Source: Poteriospumella lacustris
Taxonomy: Eukaryota; Sar; Chrysophyceae; Chromulinales; Dinobryaceae
DNA length: 64,000 bases
Assembly (NCBI GenBank): GCA_008000375.1
Contig: SMOI01000054.1
Location: 62,001-126,000, forward strand
Direction of reading: 5' to 3'
Under the pieces are notes generated by a model, which saw nothing but the letters and a program-made list of their open reading frames with translations, made no database searches and was not told the origin of the DNA. Shown here one piece after another: positions 9,437-20,036 of the stretch. Position 1 is the first letter of the stretch. The number at the start of each line of letters is the position of its first letter. The position numbers and the translations under genes were made by a program.

Positions 9437-9673
9437 ATATGCGCATGCGCGCGCATGCGCGCGCGCGCGCGCAGGTGCGCATAGCGATGTCCGTTTGCGC
9501 ACTTGCGCACTAGCCGTTATATTTGCCTGTTTAGCAGGCAGAAACTGGAGGTTGGCACCTCCTTGTTACGAATCAACGTAGAGCTCTCTGCTAAAAAGCA
9601 TGATATGATGACGATGTGCGCATATGCGCGCTGCGCACTTTTTGTGCGCTTTTGCGCGCGCATGCGCGCGCAC
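9437..9673. repeat. alternating purine-pyrimidine (GC)n/(GCAT) runs
   Basis: Strictly alternating purine-pyrimidine tracts occur at 9437-9473 (37 bases), about 9615-9632 and 9653-9673, built from GCGC and GCAT steps. Such sequence can adopt left-handed Z-DNA under supercoiling. They lie in non-coding DNA between two minus-strand genes. Confidence 0.55.
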
Positions 9674-9701
9674 TTTTCCAAGAGGGTGCGCATCACACAC
9701 T

Positions 9702-9751
9702 GGTCGTCGTCGTCGTCGTCATCGTCATCATGTGTCACCGTCGTCGTCGTG
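9702..9751. repeat. GTC-type microsatellite
   Basis: A run of GTC triplets with ATC variants (9702-9731) and a second short run (9739-9751). The same triplet repeat recurs at several intergenic sites in this window. Confidence 0.6.
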
Positions 9752-9985
9752 TCTCCCCGTACCCTCGTAGGTGGTGGGGTACGAGGGTTCTACCGCGCAC
9801 CTCGCACCCCACCGTCTGCTGTATGGCACTGCTATCTGTACTACAAACGACTTCCAGGTGCTATTTACCCATTGGAGTTGTTGCTGTTCGTTGTGGTTAT
9901 AAGGTGAGGAGGTGCAGCCACAGCGAGACAACTCGAAACTGGCGCCGCAGTCGACGCGTCAGCTGTCTGTGACGCCAGAGCGGAC

Positions 9986-11900
9986 TCACCACAGACTCGC
10001 CAGGATGCGGCGCAGGCACAGCACGACGAGCAGCAGCGTGACAATGACCTTGGTGCTCAAGAGACTGGACACGATCTTATCGGTGGAGTACTTCGTCGCA
10101 TGCACAAGAGGCGTGTAGCTGAAGACGTCGGTGACGTTGTCCGGAATCCACGGGTGTGTGAAGCGACACTGCGACGCGGGTCGCTGACGCAGAACCGGGT
10201 GCATAGAGCAGTCGCCGGGCTGCTGCAGCTCTGCTTGCCACCGGTCGAGTGGAACGATGAGGTGCGCGTCGAGGGGAGGCCGGCGATGGCGTTGGTAGTG
10301 CTGCACGCGCTGGCGGATCTCTGCCAGCACGTCGGCGTATTCGGGCAGCGCGGCGAGGTTGCGCGACTCGGCGGGGTCGCTGGGGATGTGGTACAGCCGC
10401 ACGGTAGGGGCAGTGCCAGCGTGCTGCGGACCAGTGAGCGACCCCTGCAGCAACTGGTGCGTGAAGACGATGCGACAAAGGTCGTTGCGTTCGTTGCCAA
10501 AGAGCGCGTCGAAGGCGCGGTTGACTCCCTCGGTGACGAGCGACATCGCCGACGGTGACGACACGTTCAGCCAGTCGCGCCCGACCGCCTCGTAGTAGTA
10601 GTTCTCGTCACGCACGATGCCTTCGATGAGCTTGAAGTCGCCGAGACGATACGCGTTGAGACCCTCGCTGAAGACGAACTGCTGCGTGCTGTACATCTCC
10701 AGCAGCACCTCTCTGCGTGGCTCGTAGCTGACGGTCGCCGTCGACATCGACGCCGGCATCGACGCGTCGCGAAAGGTGCGCGAAAAGTCGAATCCATCGA
10801 GGCCGCTGGGCAACTCTGCAGCGTCGATGCCTGCGTAGGAGGCGAGGGTCGGAAGCCAATCCGACACGTGCATTAGCCCGTTGAATACGCGCGGCTCGCC
10901 GAGCGATACGCGCGGGCCCAGGCGACGCTTGTCGGCGGTGAAGTCGAACACGAGCCCTGGCACTCGCACGCCGCCTTCGTACGGAGTGTGCTTTCCTGAG
11001 CGAAGAGGCATGTTGTTGCCACCGAACCAAGGAGAGCCTCCGTTGTCGGATGTCAGCACGAGTAGAGTGTTGTCGCCGATGGTCTCGCGGATCGTGCGCG
11101 TCAAGTTGCCAACACCCTCGTCCACACCCAGCACCATGCCGCAGAACTGGCGGCGCCACAGGTGCGAGATGTGGGTGCACTGCTGTTCGTGGCGCGGGAG
11201 AGGCTGCAGCGGAGAGTGCGCCGCAGTGTAGGCGACGTACAAGAAGAGAGGCTCGTCTGGGTGTGTGGCGGCGTGGCGTCGCAGCACGTCCTCCGCTTCC
11301 TGCGTGATCGCCTCAGTTGCGTGCCGTGGCTCCGCAAAGTGAAGGTAGTCACCCTCCTGCTCTGTTTCTTTGACCCAGTCAATCATCATGGCCTCTTCCC
11401 AGGGCACCTGGTGCATCTGCTTCGTCCACGAGTCGGTGTCCCACATGTAAATACCCGTGAAGGACTCGAAGCCCTTGCCTACCGGCGTCTGCTTGTGTTG
11501 CGCGTGACCTAAGTGCCACTTTCCCACCATAGCTGTCCGGTAGTGAGCCTTCTCTCGAAGAATTTGCGGGAGCGTCGGGATATCGTCGGGGAGACCGGCG
11601 GGTGTGGCGGGGGCGAGGACGTAAGTCAAGCCGGTGTTGATGTGGTAGCGCCCTGTCATCAGCGAGGCGCGCGAGGGTGTACATAGAGAATGCATGTAGT
11701 GTTGTTTTAGCTGAATCCCGTCTCCGGCCAGCGCGTCGATATTCACGGTGGGAATCGGCGACAGCTCATTGTTGTACCGCAAGTCACTTCGTGCAGCACA
11801 GGAGATTAGAGGAATTCATCGGCGGCGAGATTTCGACTTACTTCCAACCAACGTCATCGGCTAACACAAATACAATGTGAGGAGGTCTTGATTCGGTCAT
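9986..11900 (-). CDS. arylsulfatase-type sulfatase, two exons, C-terminal membrane anchor
   Basis: Exon 1 is 11900-11842 and exon 2 is 11786-9986, with a 55-base GTAAGT...AAG intron (11787-11841), giving 619 residues. Splicing joins HIVFVLADDVGW to NDLRYNNELSP and so completes the metal-binding start of the sulfatase fold (Asp15, Asp16), which a single-exon reading lacks. Cys55 sits in CTPSR, the site converted to formylglycine. GKWHLGH and the later SDNGG motif complete the active site. The pattern is closest to N-acetylgalactosamine-4-sulfatase/arylsulfatase B, though substrate is uncertain. A hydrophobic segment near the C-terminus (VIVTLLLVVLCL) could anchor the protein. The predicted N-terminus has no signal peptide, so an upstream exon may be missing. 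Sulfatases of this type usually act in the secretory path or lysosome. Confidence 0.88.
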
Positions 11901-12485
11901 TTGCAGTGCTTGGAATGGTGCTCCTCGGACTCTCCCTGTCGCACTGTGCTTCACAGTTTCTCGAGCTTTATCGCGAGATTTACAATAAAAATTTATATCC
12001 GCTGTATTTCCCTAGAAGGGGCGAACAGCAACCGACCTTAACTGAATGATTCGCTTGCGGTACCGGGAGGATCGGAGTCAAGTACTATATACGCCGGATA
12101 CGGCCGGATACGGCCACCTCGTCGTCGTCGTCGTCGTCGTCGTGCTCTGGATGGTCTGTGTTTTCTGTGTGTATTTAGGACTGAGCGAATTTTTCGCGAC
12201 CCGATCGCAGCTCGATCGACCATTTGATCACCATTTGCCGTGGCTTTGAAGACTTGAACATACCGCATAAGCATCGGGAGGAGTCTGTCGTGACTGAGTT
12301 TGAAATCTTTTCTTCAGAAGTTTTCTTCGATCACAACCGTGCGCGGCACATTTGGTTTGTGTCCAACCGTTCTGCGTCAAGCCCACCCGAAAGCGCCGCC
12401 AGCACGTTGCGCGCATTGCTTTCCTTTCCTTCTCTAGAGCAAAAAATCATCTGAAGAATTTTACATAGTCGAGCAATATTCACTC
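11901..12485. promoter_or_regulatory. divergent promoter region with GTC repeat
   Basis: 585 bases between the sulfatase start and the start of the membrane-protein gene on the other strand. It contains two tandem copies of GGATACGGCC (about 12096-12115) and a (GTC)7 run at 12121-12143. No coding sequence was recognised. Confidence 0.45.
12121..12143. repeat. (GTC)7 microsatellite in a divergent promoter
   Basis: Uninterrupted GTC triplets between the sulfatase and membrane-protein starts. Confidence 0.7.
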
Positions 12486-13352
12486 ATGTCGCACCGCTTC
12501 GACTACGAGAGGCAAAATCTGGTGCCCAGCATATCTGATCTAAACAACGAAACACAACGACAATATGACGAAGAGAACCTATACGCAACGAAGGCCCAGG
12601 CCTTTTATGACCAAAATTTACTTGATTTTATATCCGATGAAGTCCACGCGATGATGCAGATCTTGTTCTGTCAGTCGCGGTGGTGCACGCATTTCTACAA
12701 CCCGTTCTACCTGGTGCTCTTCGCGTTGCTATACGTTTTGACGTTTCCGGGCGCGCTGTTGCACTATTGGCTTCTGGATTGTGTCCCCGTGCGATGCACC
12801 GAATATCCAGAGGAACGAGAACTAAGATCACAGGGTATCTACACGGCCATCGGCATCGCGCTGTGGTCGATCCCCATCAACATCGCGTCGATTGCCACGC
12901 AGAGCTACAGCGAGGAGCGGTTGGTGAACTCCATGTCGCTTGTCGTCAGCATTTGCACGATTGGTCTCAATTTTGTCGCCCTGAAGGCTGTAGCAGACAG
13001 CTTAGTGAAGACGATGCGCGTCTTCATCGTGGCGGTTTGGCTTATCGACGCAATCCTCGTGGGCCTGACGCTGTTCGACATCATCACGGACTACGGCTAC
13101 ATCACCGTGGCCGACGGATTCATTTTCGGGCTGCGTATCTTGGAAATTTTCGTCTTCACGGTCATCGGTGCCCAGTGCACGCAGTTCTGGCACATGTACG
13201 ACAACAGCCATCTCGTGATCGGCCGCAAGGGCAGCCTGCGAGACTCATGCCTCGCTGCGATGGAGGGTATCATCGCGTTGCTCATCCTCACCAACTTCAT
13301 CTACGTCATCGCCGTCACGGAGGAGTCTGCGTGGAAGTTATTGATTTGGTGA
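12486..13352 (+). CDS. polytopic membrane protein of unknown function
   Basis: A 288-residue single-exon protein starting at the ATG at 12486. A polar N-terminus of about 60 residues is followed by about six hydrophobic spans (around residues 74-98, 115-135, 145-165, 175-195, 205-232 and 255-278). A Cys-rich turn (LLDCVPVRCTEYP) lies after the first span. No family motif was recognised, so it could be a transporter-like or structural membrane protein. It is transcribed divergently from the sulfatase and converges on the CobW gene, with 120 bases between the stop codons. Confidence 0.75.
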   Translation: MSHRFDYERQNLVPSISDLNNETQRQYDEENLYATKAQAFYDQNLLDFISDEVHAMMQILFCQSRWCTHFYNPFYLVLFALLYVLTFPGALLHYWLLDCVPVRCTEYPEERELRSQGIYTAIGIALWSIPINIASIATQSYSEERLVNSMSLVVSICTIGLNFVALKAVADSLVKTMRVFIVAVWLIDAILVGLTLFDIITDYGYITVADGFIFGLRILEIFVFTVIGAQCTQFWHMYDNSHLVIGRKGSLRDSCLAAMEGIIALLILTNFIYVIAVTEESAWKLLIW

Positions 13353-13472
13353 ATACGAAGACTGTTGCGTTCTAGAGCCGTTTATTGTGTAATGTGTTTA
13401 CTCACTGTGTGTTGCGTGGTGAGGTGTATGGTATACTGCGGTGCTATGTGCGAATCTAATCATCTACAGGGC

Positions 13473-15359
13473 CTAGTCGGTGAGCATGCACTCGCCGTCT
13501 TCTCCGTGGTCGTGGTCTTCGTGTCCAGTCACCTCCCACGACTCCCACGGGTCCTCCATCTGCTGCAGCACCTCCGGCAGGTCCAACTCGATGTCGTCCT
13601 CGTCGATGATGGACTCTTCGTCCTCGTCCTCCTGCGTCTCGCGCTGCTTGCGGGACTTCTTGTGCTTCGACTTCTTCTGCTTCGCGCGCTCTTCCTCTCG
13701 GCGCCGCCTTCGCTCTTCTTGTGCGGCTTTCAGGGCGCGAATTTCGGCGATCTTCGCCGCCCGAGCACTGGCCAGCTCCACCATGCCTTCCTTCACCGCC
13801 GCCCACTCCTCGTCGGTGACCAGACAGGCGTCCAGCAAACGAATTAGCTCTTCTTTTGGCACAGCGACGCCGGCCACTGCCGACGACAAGTCGCCGATGA
13901 AAACCAGCTCCTGGCGGCGATCGCCTACAAGTTCTGCCTCTTCGGCGTCGCCGCCGCAGTCCTCGGCAGTGGCGAAGACCTTCTTCCATTCCTCCGACTC
14001 GGCCACGTCCATGTCCGCGCCGTCCTTCGCCTCCGGCTCCTCGTCCGCGGTGCCCGGTGGCATGGACGCGTACCACGCCTGCGTCGGCTTGACGCTCAGG
14101 ATAGTGCCCGCCTGCGCCCATTCGCCCATCATGTCAGGACGCGTGGCGAGCCAGAAGAAGCCCTTCGATCGGAAGACGTTGGCGAAGACGGATTCCTTCT
14201 TGGCCGCCAGTCGCTCGCGAATGACTCTCTCCTGCAGACGCTTGTCATCTTCGTCGCCTTTACTGGCTTCCACTCCGTCAGATTTAGGCGCAGTGGCGCC
14301 GGCGTCGTCGCCACTGTCCATGTGACTGTCTCCCTCCTCGTCGCTCTCCTCGTCGCTCTCCTCGCCGTCGGCCTCTTCCTCGGCCTCGTGGCCGTACTCG
14401 AGCACCATGAAGTAGCGCACGACGAGGTCGAACAGACGTTTGGGGTGGAATGGACGGCGGCGGCGGTAGATGAAGGACGAAATGCCGTACTCCTCCGTCT
14501 CCGGGACGTGGCGCTCCTGCAGAGACAGCAGCCAGCCGGGGGAGTTGGCGGCCTTCTCGTAGTCGAACGACTTCGTGTTGAGCACCTTCTGCAGCGGCAC
14601 CTGGCTGAAATTCGTCGGGATGATTTCCGCGTTGGGATTTAGGCGGCGCAAGAGACCAATTGCTTTCTGCAGCGTTTCCGGAGCCACGCAGTCCTTCTTG
14701 TTCAAGATGATGACGTTGGAGAACTCGATCTGATCGACGAGCAGGTCGACGACGGTGCGGTCAGGGTTGGCCACGTCTGCCACCGTCACAGCCGCTTCGT
14801 TGTCCTCTGACTCCTCAGCGCCTTCCGTTGCATCTCGCTTTCCTTCGTCGGCGAACTCCTCGTCGATGAACTTGGAGTTCTCGAAGTAGCCGAAAATGCT
14901 GGTCGCGTCGACAACGGTGACGCAGGTGTCCAACCGAGCCACGCTCTCGAGAGATGTCAGACCATTTGGTGCCGCTTGATTCTTGAAGTCCTCTGACGTC
15001 AGCACAAACGTCTCTGCCACTTGCATGGGCTCGCTGATGCCGGTACTCTCGATGATGATGTAGTCGAACTTGCCGGATTTGGATATGTTCGTGATCTCCA
15101 CGAGAAGATCCTCGCGAAGCGTGCAGCAAATGCAGCCGTTCTGCATGGCAATCATTTTCTCGTCTCGCTGCAAAATTTCCGATTGGGAAACGAGGGCGGC
15201 GTCGATGTTGAGAGAGGCCATGTCATTGACGATCACGGCGCATCGCAGATTTTCCTTATTGCGAAGGATGTGCTGCAAGAGCGTTGTCTTCCCTGCTCCA
15301 AGAAACCCTGACAGCAAGGAGACTGGAATAATCTTGTTCTCTTTGTCAGATTCGCTCAT
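13473..15359 (-). CDS. CobW/COG0523 family GTPase (metallochaperone type)
   Basis: A 628-residue single-exon protein with ATG at 15357-15359. Walker A GFLGAGKTT is at residues 18-26, and the family's metal-binding CxCC motif (CICC, 76-79) follows. ESTGISEP (Walker B/switch region) and ILNKKD (guanine specificity) are also present. Members of this family use GTP to deliver zinc or cobalt to client proteins. The C-terminal CobW_C domain (WLATRPDMMGEW and the GAKPTQAWYA-like region) is present. It is split from the GTPase by an acidic insert around residues 330-375 rich in Glu/Asp/Ser, followed by a basic KKSKHKKSRKQR stretch and an acidic tail with a short His/Asp motif. The client metal is not determined. 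It is divergent to the SEC14 gene. Confidence 0.9.
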   Translation of the reverse strand: MSESDKENKIIPVSLLSGFLGAGKTTLLQHILRNKENLRCAVIVNDMASLNIDAALVSQSEILQRDEKMIAMQNGCICCTLREDLLVEITNISKSGKFDYIIIESTGISEPMQVAETFVLTSEDFKNQAAPNGLTSLESVARLDTCVTVVDATSIFGYFENSKFIDEEFADEGKRDATEGAEESEDNEAAVTVADVANPDRTVVDLLVDQIEFSNVIILNKKDCVAPETLQKAIGLLRRLNPNAEIIPTNFSQVPLQKVLNTKSFDYEKAANSPGWLLSLQERHVPETEEYGISSFIYRRRRPFHPKRLFDLVVRYFMVLEYGHEAEEEADGEESDEESDEEGDSHMDSGDDAGATAPKSDGVEASKGDEDDKRLQERVIRERLAAKKESVFANVFRSKGFFWLATRPDMMGEWAQAGTILSVKPTQAWYASMPPGTADEEPEAKDGADMDVAESEEWKKVFATAEDCGGDAEEAELVGDRRQELVFIGDLSSAVAGVAVPKEELIRLLDACLVTDEEWAAVKEGMVELASARAAKIAEIRALKAAQEERRRRREEERAKQKKSKHKKSRKQRETQEDEDEESIIDEDDIELDLPEVLQQMEDPWESWEVTGHEDHDHGEDGECMLTD

Positions 15360-15994
15360 ATTGATTGTTGTAGTGGGTGCAATCGAATGTGGCGTGATGG
15401 CGCACGATGGGGAATATTTCTTGAACTCAACATGACCGAAAGAGAGTCCTCAACGTGGGGGCTGGAATCATGGTCTGTTTGGTTGGTCGCCAAGTCATTG
15501 ATTCCCATCACACGGTCAGCGTGCGGGTGGTCGGCCCTTCAACATGCGGTCGACTTGGAGGAATCAACAATCAACGGGTCAATCATCGCACCGTTGATTC
15601 CGTACAATTCCATACGCCCATAACTCGTGAAGTGCAATATACCACGCCATCAATTTGTACTGCAAAGATGGTTGGAACGACTCCTGGATCTTGGGCGTGT
15701 ATCTCAGACAGCGTCTGGGTATCTATGTTTCTGCGGTGGGACATCTCTCCGCAGTGCACTCCGCCGCCTCGGCCGTGCACATCTGTCGCTCCTGCTGCGC
15801 AATTTTAGATTTCGCATTTTGCCGCTGCGATTTTTTAAAGCGGTCGGCACCTTGGCAAGACTTGGAGCGGGTGACCAGCATGTTTCGGCACCACAACCAC
15901 ATTTGTATTTGATCACCGAAATCTGCTAAATTTCTCATTGAATTTGAGAATTTTTTTGTCTTATTTTTCCCGAAGAATTATTGACCCGTAAGAA
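15360..15994. promoter_or_regulatory. divergent intergenic region with inverted repeats
   Basis: 635 bases between the CobW and SEC14 starts. GGAATCAAC at 15560-15568 is the exact reverse complement of GTTGATTCC at 15593-15601, and a nested AATCAACGG can pair with the CCGTTGATT at 15591-15599. These would form alternative hairpins. Several reading frames of up to 117 codons lack recognisable domains and overlap the promoters. Confidence 0.4.
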
Positions 15995-17011
15995 ATGGAG
16001 TTCGCCAGTTTGGTTGTTCCCCAATATCCCGTCGGTACACCTAGCCATGAGAGCAAGCAAGGCAATTACTTCCACAAACTGAGTGCTGCTAATCAGGCGG
16101 CATTGGATGCTGTTCAGCGGTGGGTGTCCGAGAACAACATTAACTGTGCGGACTTGAACCCTTACGCCTTGGACGAACGCTTGACCATGCTTCGTTATTT
16201 GCGTGCGAATAACTTCGATGTTCACAAAGCCACTAAGCACATGTCTGATAACATTGCTTGGAGAGCGCACCATAAGGTTAGCGAACTTGTCCATCGCCGC
16301 CCTGAGGACTTGCTGGGATTCCCTATGGAAGACTTGACGAAGGTTTTCCCTCATTGGCACTACGGATTCGATAAGACTGGCCGCCCTGTAGTCTACAAGC
16401 AATACGGCAAGTTCGATGCTACAAGAGTGAAGAATTTGGCTGGCGGAAACTTTGACAACTTGATCAAGTACCACATTTGGGAGCAGGAGTCCGCCGCCCG
16501 TATGTTCCGCGACCAGACTGCCGCGCGCGGTGAGCTTGTGGAAACGCTGACTGGCGTCATCGATGTCAAAGATATGAGCATGTTCCAAATCACCAGTGAC
16601 TTTCTCGCCATGGTGAAGCTCTTGGCCGAGGTCGACCAGAAGCAGTACCCCGAGACCATGGGTCGTGTCTTCATCATCAACGTTCCCAGCGTGTTTCCTC
16701 TCGTCTGGCGTGGAATCAAGCCTTGGTTGGACCCCATCACTGCCGCCAAAATTGTGGTGATGAGTGGAAAGCGTGAATATGAGCCTGTACTGGCAGACTT
16801 CATCGGCAGAGAGAATTTGCCCGCCAACTACGGTGGAGATCTGCCGGCTCTGTCTCCCGAGATTCACCCATATGCTTACACTATGTCTCAACTGGAAGTC
16901 GTCAAGGCCTCTGTGGAAGATGCTGTTGTCGGAAAAGAGTTTGCAGATGAAGAGAAGACGTTGAACATGTCGGAGTTGAACGAGGTCGTCTCTCACCTGG
17001 CAGAGGCCTAG
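15995..17011 (+). CDS. SEC14-like CRAL-TRIO lipid-transfer protein
   Basis: A 338-residue single-exon protein, ATG at 15995. The N-terminal helical CRAL-TRIO_N part (LTMLRYLRANNFDVHKATKH, about residues 62-81) precedes a full CRAL-TRIO lobe with DKTGRPVVY, GVIDVKDMSM, YPETMGRVFIINVP and the closing ENLPANYGGDL. The spacing is that of yeast Sec14 and its relatives, which exchange phosphatidylinositol and phosphatidylcholine between membranes. No transmembrane segment or GOLD domain is present, so a cytosolic protein is expected. Codon use is balanced, with many T- and C-ending codons, unlike the GC-saturated neighbours, which may mark high expression. Confidence 0.92.
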   Translation: MEFASLVVPQYPVGTPSHESKQGNYFHKLSAANQAALDAVQRWVSENNINCADLNPYALDERLTMLRYLRANNFDVHKATKHMSDNIAWRAHHKVSELVHRRPEDLLGFPMEDLTKVFPHWHYGFDKTGRPVVYKQYGKFDATRVKNLAGGNFDNLIKYHIWEQESAARMFRDQTAARGELVETLTGVIDVKDMSMFQITSDFLAMVKLLAEVDQKQYPETMGRVFIINVPSVFPLVWRGIKPWLDPITAAKIVVMSGKREYEPVLADFIGRENLPANYGGDLPALSPEIHPYAYTMSQLEVVKASVEDAVVGKEFADEEKTLNMSELNEVVSHLAEA

Positions 17012-17890
17012 ATGAAGGGCCTCTTCGAAGACCCTTTTATTCCAGAGAGTTGTTACATAGTTACCTTTTCTCAAAGAGCCGCATTGTTGTGCCCCTCCGA
17101 TTTGTTATGATGCGTTGATTTCCGACTCTTTTGAAGCTTTTCGAGCTCGCCGCTGTACATACGCCGCCGGAACTGTGCCGCCGAGATGGTGATTTCGGAA
17201 GAATTCCATTCGTCGTCGGCTTCACGTTGCCGCATTACTTAGTAGACGCTTTGTCGCTTATTTGCCTATGATGGTTGGCCGTCTGGTCCCCGTCGTCTTT
17301 GATATTATGCTGCTGTTCAGTTGAGCCTTTCGTCACCCTCCTTGTTGCTCTGGCGCCGCCTCCTCTCTACCTGTTTTTTCCTCGCGATGGGAAGTCTCCT
17401 GGCTTCGTTTCAACCTTATCGTTGTGCTTCTTGTAGTTCTCTCTGCTGCTTCAGATCCTCGCCCATACACCTCGGTTGATGGACGCTTTGCTGTCGTTCT
17501 CTCGGTATTGTCGAAGTCTCTGGCAACGGTGACTGTTTCTGTGTAAAGAGCAAGAGAATAGTCCCCTCTTCCATTAATTCATTGTTCCCCAGCTTTACAA
17601 CCGTTTAAGCCCCATGTGGTTAGGACGTGACGTCCGTTACAGACGTGAGTGGTGGAGGACGTGGAACGTGGAAGGCTGAACGATGTACATACTGTATACC
17701 AAACCATGTATACATAGGCACCGCAGCAGCTGGGCGGGATGATGATGACGATGACCCCGTGGGCCGTGGGACGTCGAGGTGGGATCGAGGATCCAGCAGG
17801 ATCTTGTTGGTGGTCGTACTTGATCACGACGCATAGCGCATAGCCCATGGCGGAGTAGACTACACGGGATTCTTTGGCATCGGGCAGCAA
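17012..17890. other. 879-base intergenic region, no recognised gene
   Basis: Lies between the SEC14 stop and the transporter ATG. It is T- and C-rich in its first half and holds a short GATGATGATGAC-type repeat near 17739-17754 just upstream of the transporter. I find no domain-bearing reading frame, tRNA or other RNA gene. Confidence 0.4.
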
Positions 17891-19444
17891 ATGATCCGCA
17901 ATCCTATTGTGAAGCACGACGTCTTCGTGGAAGAAGCGCTCGACAATGTGGCAGCAGAGAAGTCGGCCAACATATCTCGACATAGCCGTCACTCCATGGA
18001 GTGCGACATTGCAGACGTCTTGGCAGGCTCTTATTCCCACCACCGAATGCAGTCTATGGACGAATCCTCTCGGTCGCGACTGCTGATGCAGTCCACCTTT
18101 AGCCAACGATTCAGTTTCGTCAATCCCAACAACTCCGCCGCACTGAGTACCTTTCTCCTTCTCAACAGCATGATCGGCTCTGGTATTCTTAATCAACCTT
18201 ATGTGTTCGCAGAAAGTGGAATATTGGGCGGTGTAAGTTGAAGCCGCCGAAAAAATGAGAGCACGAATGACTGACCTGACCGTTTTGAACCCAGATTGTT
18301 GGATTCATACTGGCGGCCATCGCTATTTGGACGGGTCTTCTGTGTCTAACTGCAGCCGGAATTCACGAGAACATTCACGAGTATTCTGCGCTGGCCCACC
18401 GTGCGTTTCAACGGAATGGGGAACGAGTCGTGGACATGGCCATCATCGTCCTGACCTTCGGCAGCCAGCTCGGCTACATCCTCGTTGTTGGCACGACTCT
18501 GTCTACGTTGTTCAAATCGTGGGGATGTGACATCTCTCTATGCAATGACGCGAATATCACGCTGCTGTCGGTGTCCATCTTCGTGACGCCGGTGTGCATG
18601 TTCCGCCACTTCGGACACCTGGCCTACCTCAGTCTCTTCTCGGTGGCCACCATTGTGGCGGTGATCCTGCTCGTCATGATCGGCGGCCCCATCAAACATC
18701 AGTTGGACCATGTCGCGGGAGACTACGAGGTTTTCAACGCCTACGGCATGCTGGCGTCGCTCGGCTCGATCGTCTTCTCGCTGGACTGCGCGTCCTCCAA
18801 CTTCCAGGCGTTCATTTCGACGGAGGAATCCGCGCAGAGCCTGTCCTCGTGGAGAGAAGTGACCCGCAATGCTGTTGTGTGTGGTGCTGCGATGTGCATG
18901 ATCATGGGGCTCGTGGGGTACTTGTCGTTCGGCGCGGACACCGACGGCGACATCCTCGACAACTTCCCGCAGGCGGGCTTCGACGTGTTCAAGGTCATGG
19001 TGGTGATGCACTTGATCCTGTACATCCCTTCGAACTTCGTCATCATGCGCTACAGCATCGTGAAGCTCTTCTCGGGTAAACGGAGCGAGCATCTGCCCAG
19101 CAGGACGCACACGGTGCTGACGATCGTGCTCCTGGCTGCGACCGTCCTGACGGTCATTGCGCTTCTCCAGCTCCACCTGTCCTCAGGACTCGCCTTCTCT
19201 CTCATCTTGAATATCACTGGTGGCATCGGAGGTAAGTACCTGTGCTCTTTCGTCCAAACGCTGCTGAATGGCAGGTGCTGCGTTGTGTGCAGGATCGATG
19301 GAGGCGTTCATCCTCCCGTCCGCCATCTACCTGAAGCTCATGCCTGCCGACAGTCCTCTCTACCGCCCCGCCCAGTGTCTGTTATGCGTTGGGATCGCAG
19401 TCATGGTCGTCGTCGTGGCCATGACGATCGTTACCGTTATCTAG
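17891..19444 (+). CDS. amino acid/auxin permease (AAAP) family transporter, three exons
   Basis: Exons are 17891-18232, 18295-19231 and 19293-19444; introns of 62 and 61 bases both start with GTAAGT and end in AG. The 476-residue product begins with a cytosolic stretch. The first span carries LLLNSMIGSGILNQPYVF, the family signature of TM1, joined by splicing to IVGFILAAIAIW. About eleven spans are visible in total. It ends with FILPSAIYLKLMP, the conserved TM9-like motif, and a final hydrophobic helix. AAAP/SLC38 carriers move neutral amino acids coupled to protons or sodium at the plasma or vacuolar membrane. An alternative acceptor at 19273-19274 would add six residues in frame. The ATG at 17891 is the first Met of the open frame. 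Confidence 0.9.
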
Positions 19445-20036
19445 CCTCGGGCTGCCCATCCGTCCACTGCTCACCCGTGTCGCCGCCTCACCCACCCCGT
19501 AGTATCGACAGTTCGCTCGCTTTGTTCGTCTATAGTGACCATTCTATGAAGTCTCTTTGTATGACGCTCACTCTAGATTGTGATTACAGTTCTCGCTCCT
19601 TCTCAGATAGCAGCCCATCCCTATGCGCACTACATCGCCACATTGCCACGGCTGCGCCGCCCTTGCCCACTGCCGTCGGCGGCGTCGGCGGTGGCAGCGT
19701 CGTCGCTGTGTGCACAGCGAGCGTTTCAAGTTTGTGTCGAGAGCGTTTTGAATTCGTCGTCGCTTGGCGCTGCTCGTCGATGGGACGGCGGCGACTTCGG
19801 CGGCTGGGACTTCGAACAAGAAGCAACGAAATATGTGTGAGGCCAGATGTGATCGAGGACCTGGGACTAGCGTGTGAGCTTCGTCTGACGAGATTCCTGT
19901 TGCCTCCATTTGACACGTCGAGATCGCGTCAAAATCCAAAATCCCCGCCCATCTGCAGACACGAGAGTGACCATCGACAAGGAGGATATAGCACCACAGC
20001 CAAAAGCTCCGAATATTTCCCACTACATAGGCTACC
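19445..20036. other. 592-base intergenic region
   Basis: Between the transporter stop and the CKK-protein ATG. It contains overlapping reading frames without recognisable domains. It probably holds the transporter 3' end and the promoter and leader of the next gene. Confidence 0.4.

Larger units (their letters stand above)
9134..9985. other. 852-base intergenic region rich in simple sequence
   Basis: This gap holds the deaminase promoter and the region beyond the sulfatase stop. It contains a perfect stem-loop (9307-9330), three alternating purine-pyrimidine runs (9437-9473, 9615-9632, 9653-9673) and GTC-type microsatellites (9702-9731 and 9739-9751). No coding sequence, tRNA T-arm motif or other RNA gene was recognised. 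Confidence 0.5.

Noticed and set aside
9134-9985. tRNA or other small RNA gene in the intergenic region
   Set aside because: No T-arm, anticodon arm or polymerase III box pattern was found; the structure is explained by simple repeats.
15935-17074. 379-residue antisense frame over the SEC14 gene
   Set aside because: The sense frame is a complete CRAL-TRIO protein; the antisense product matches nothing recognisable.
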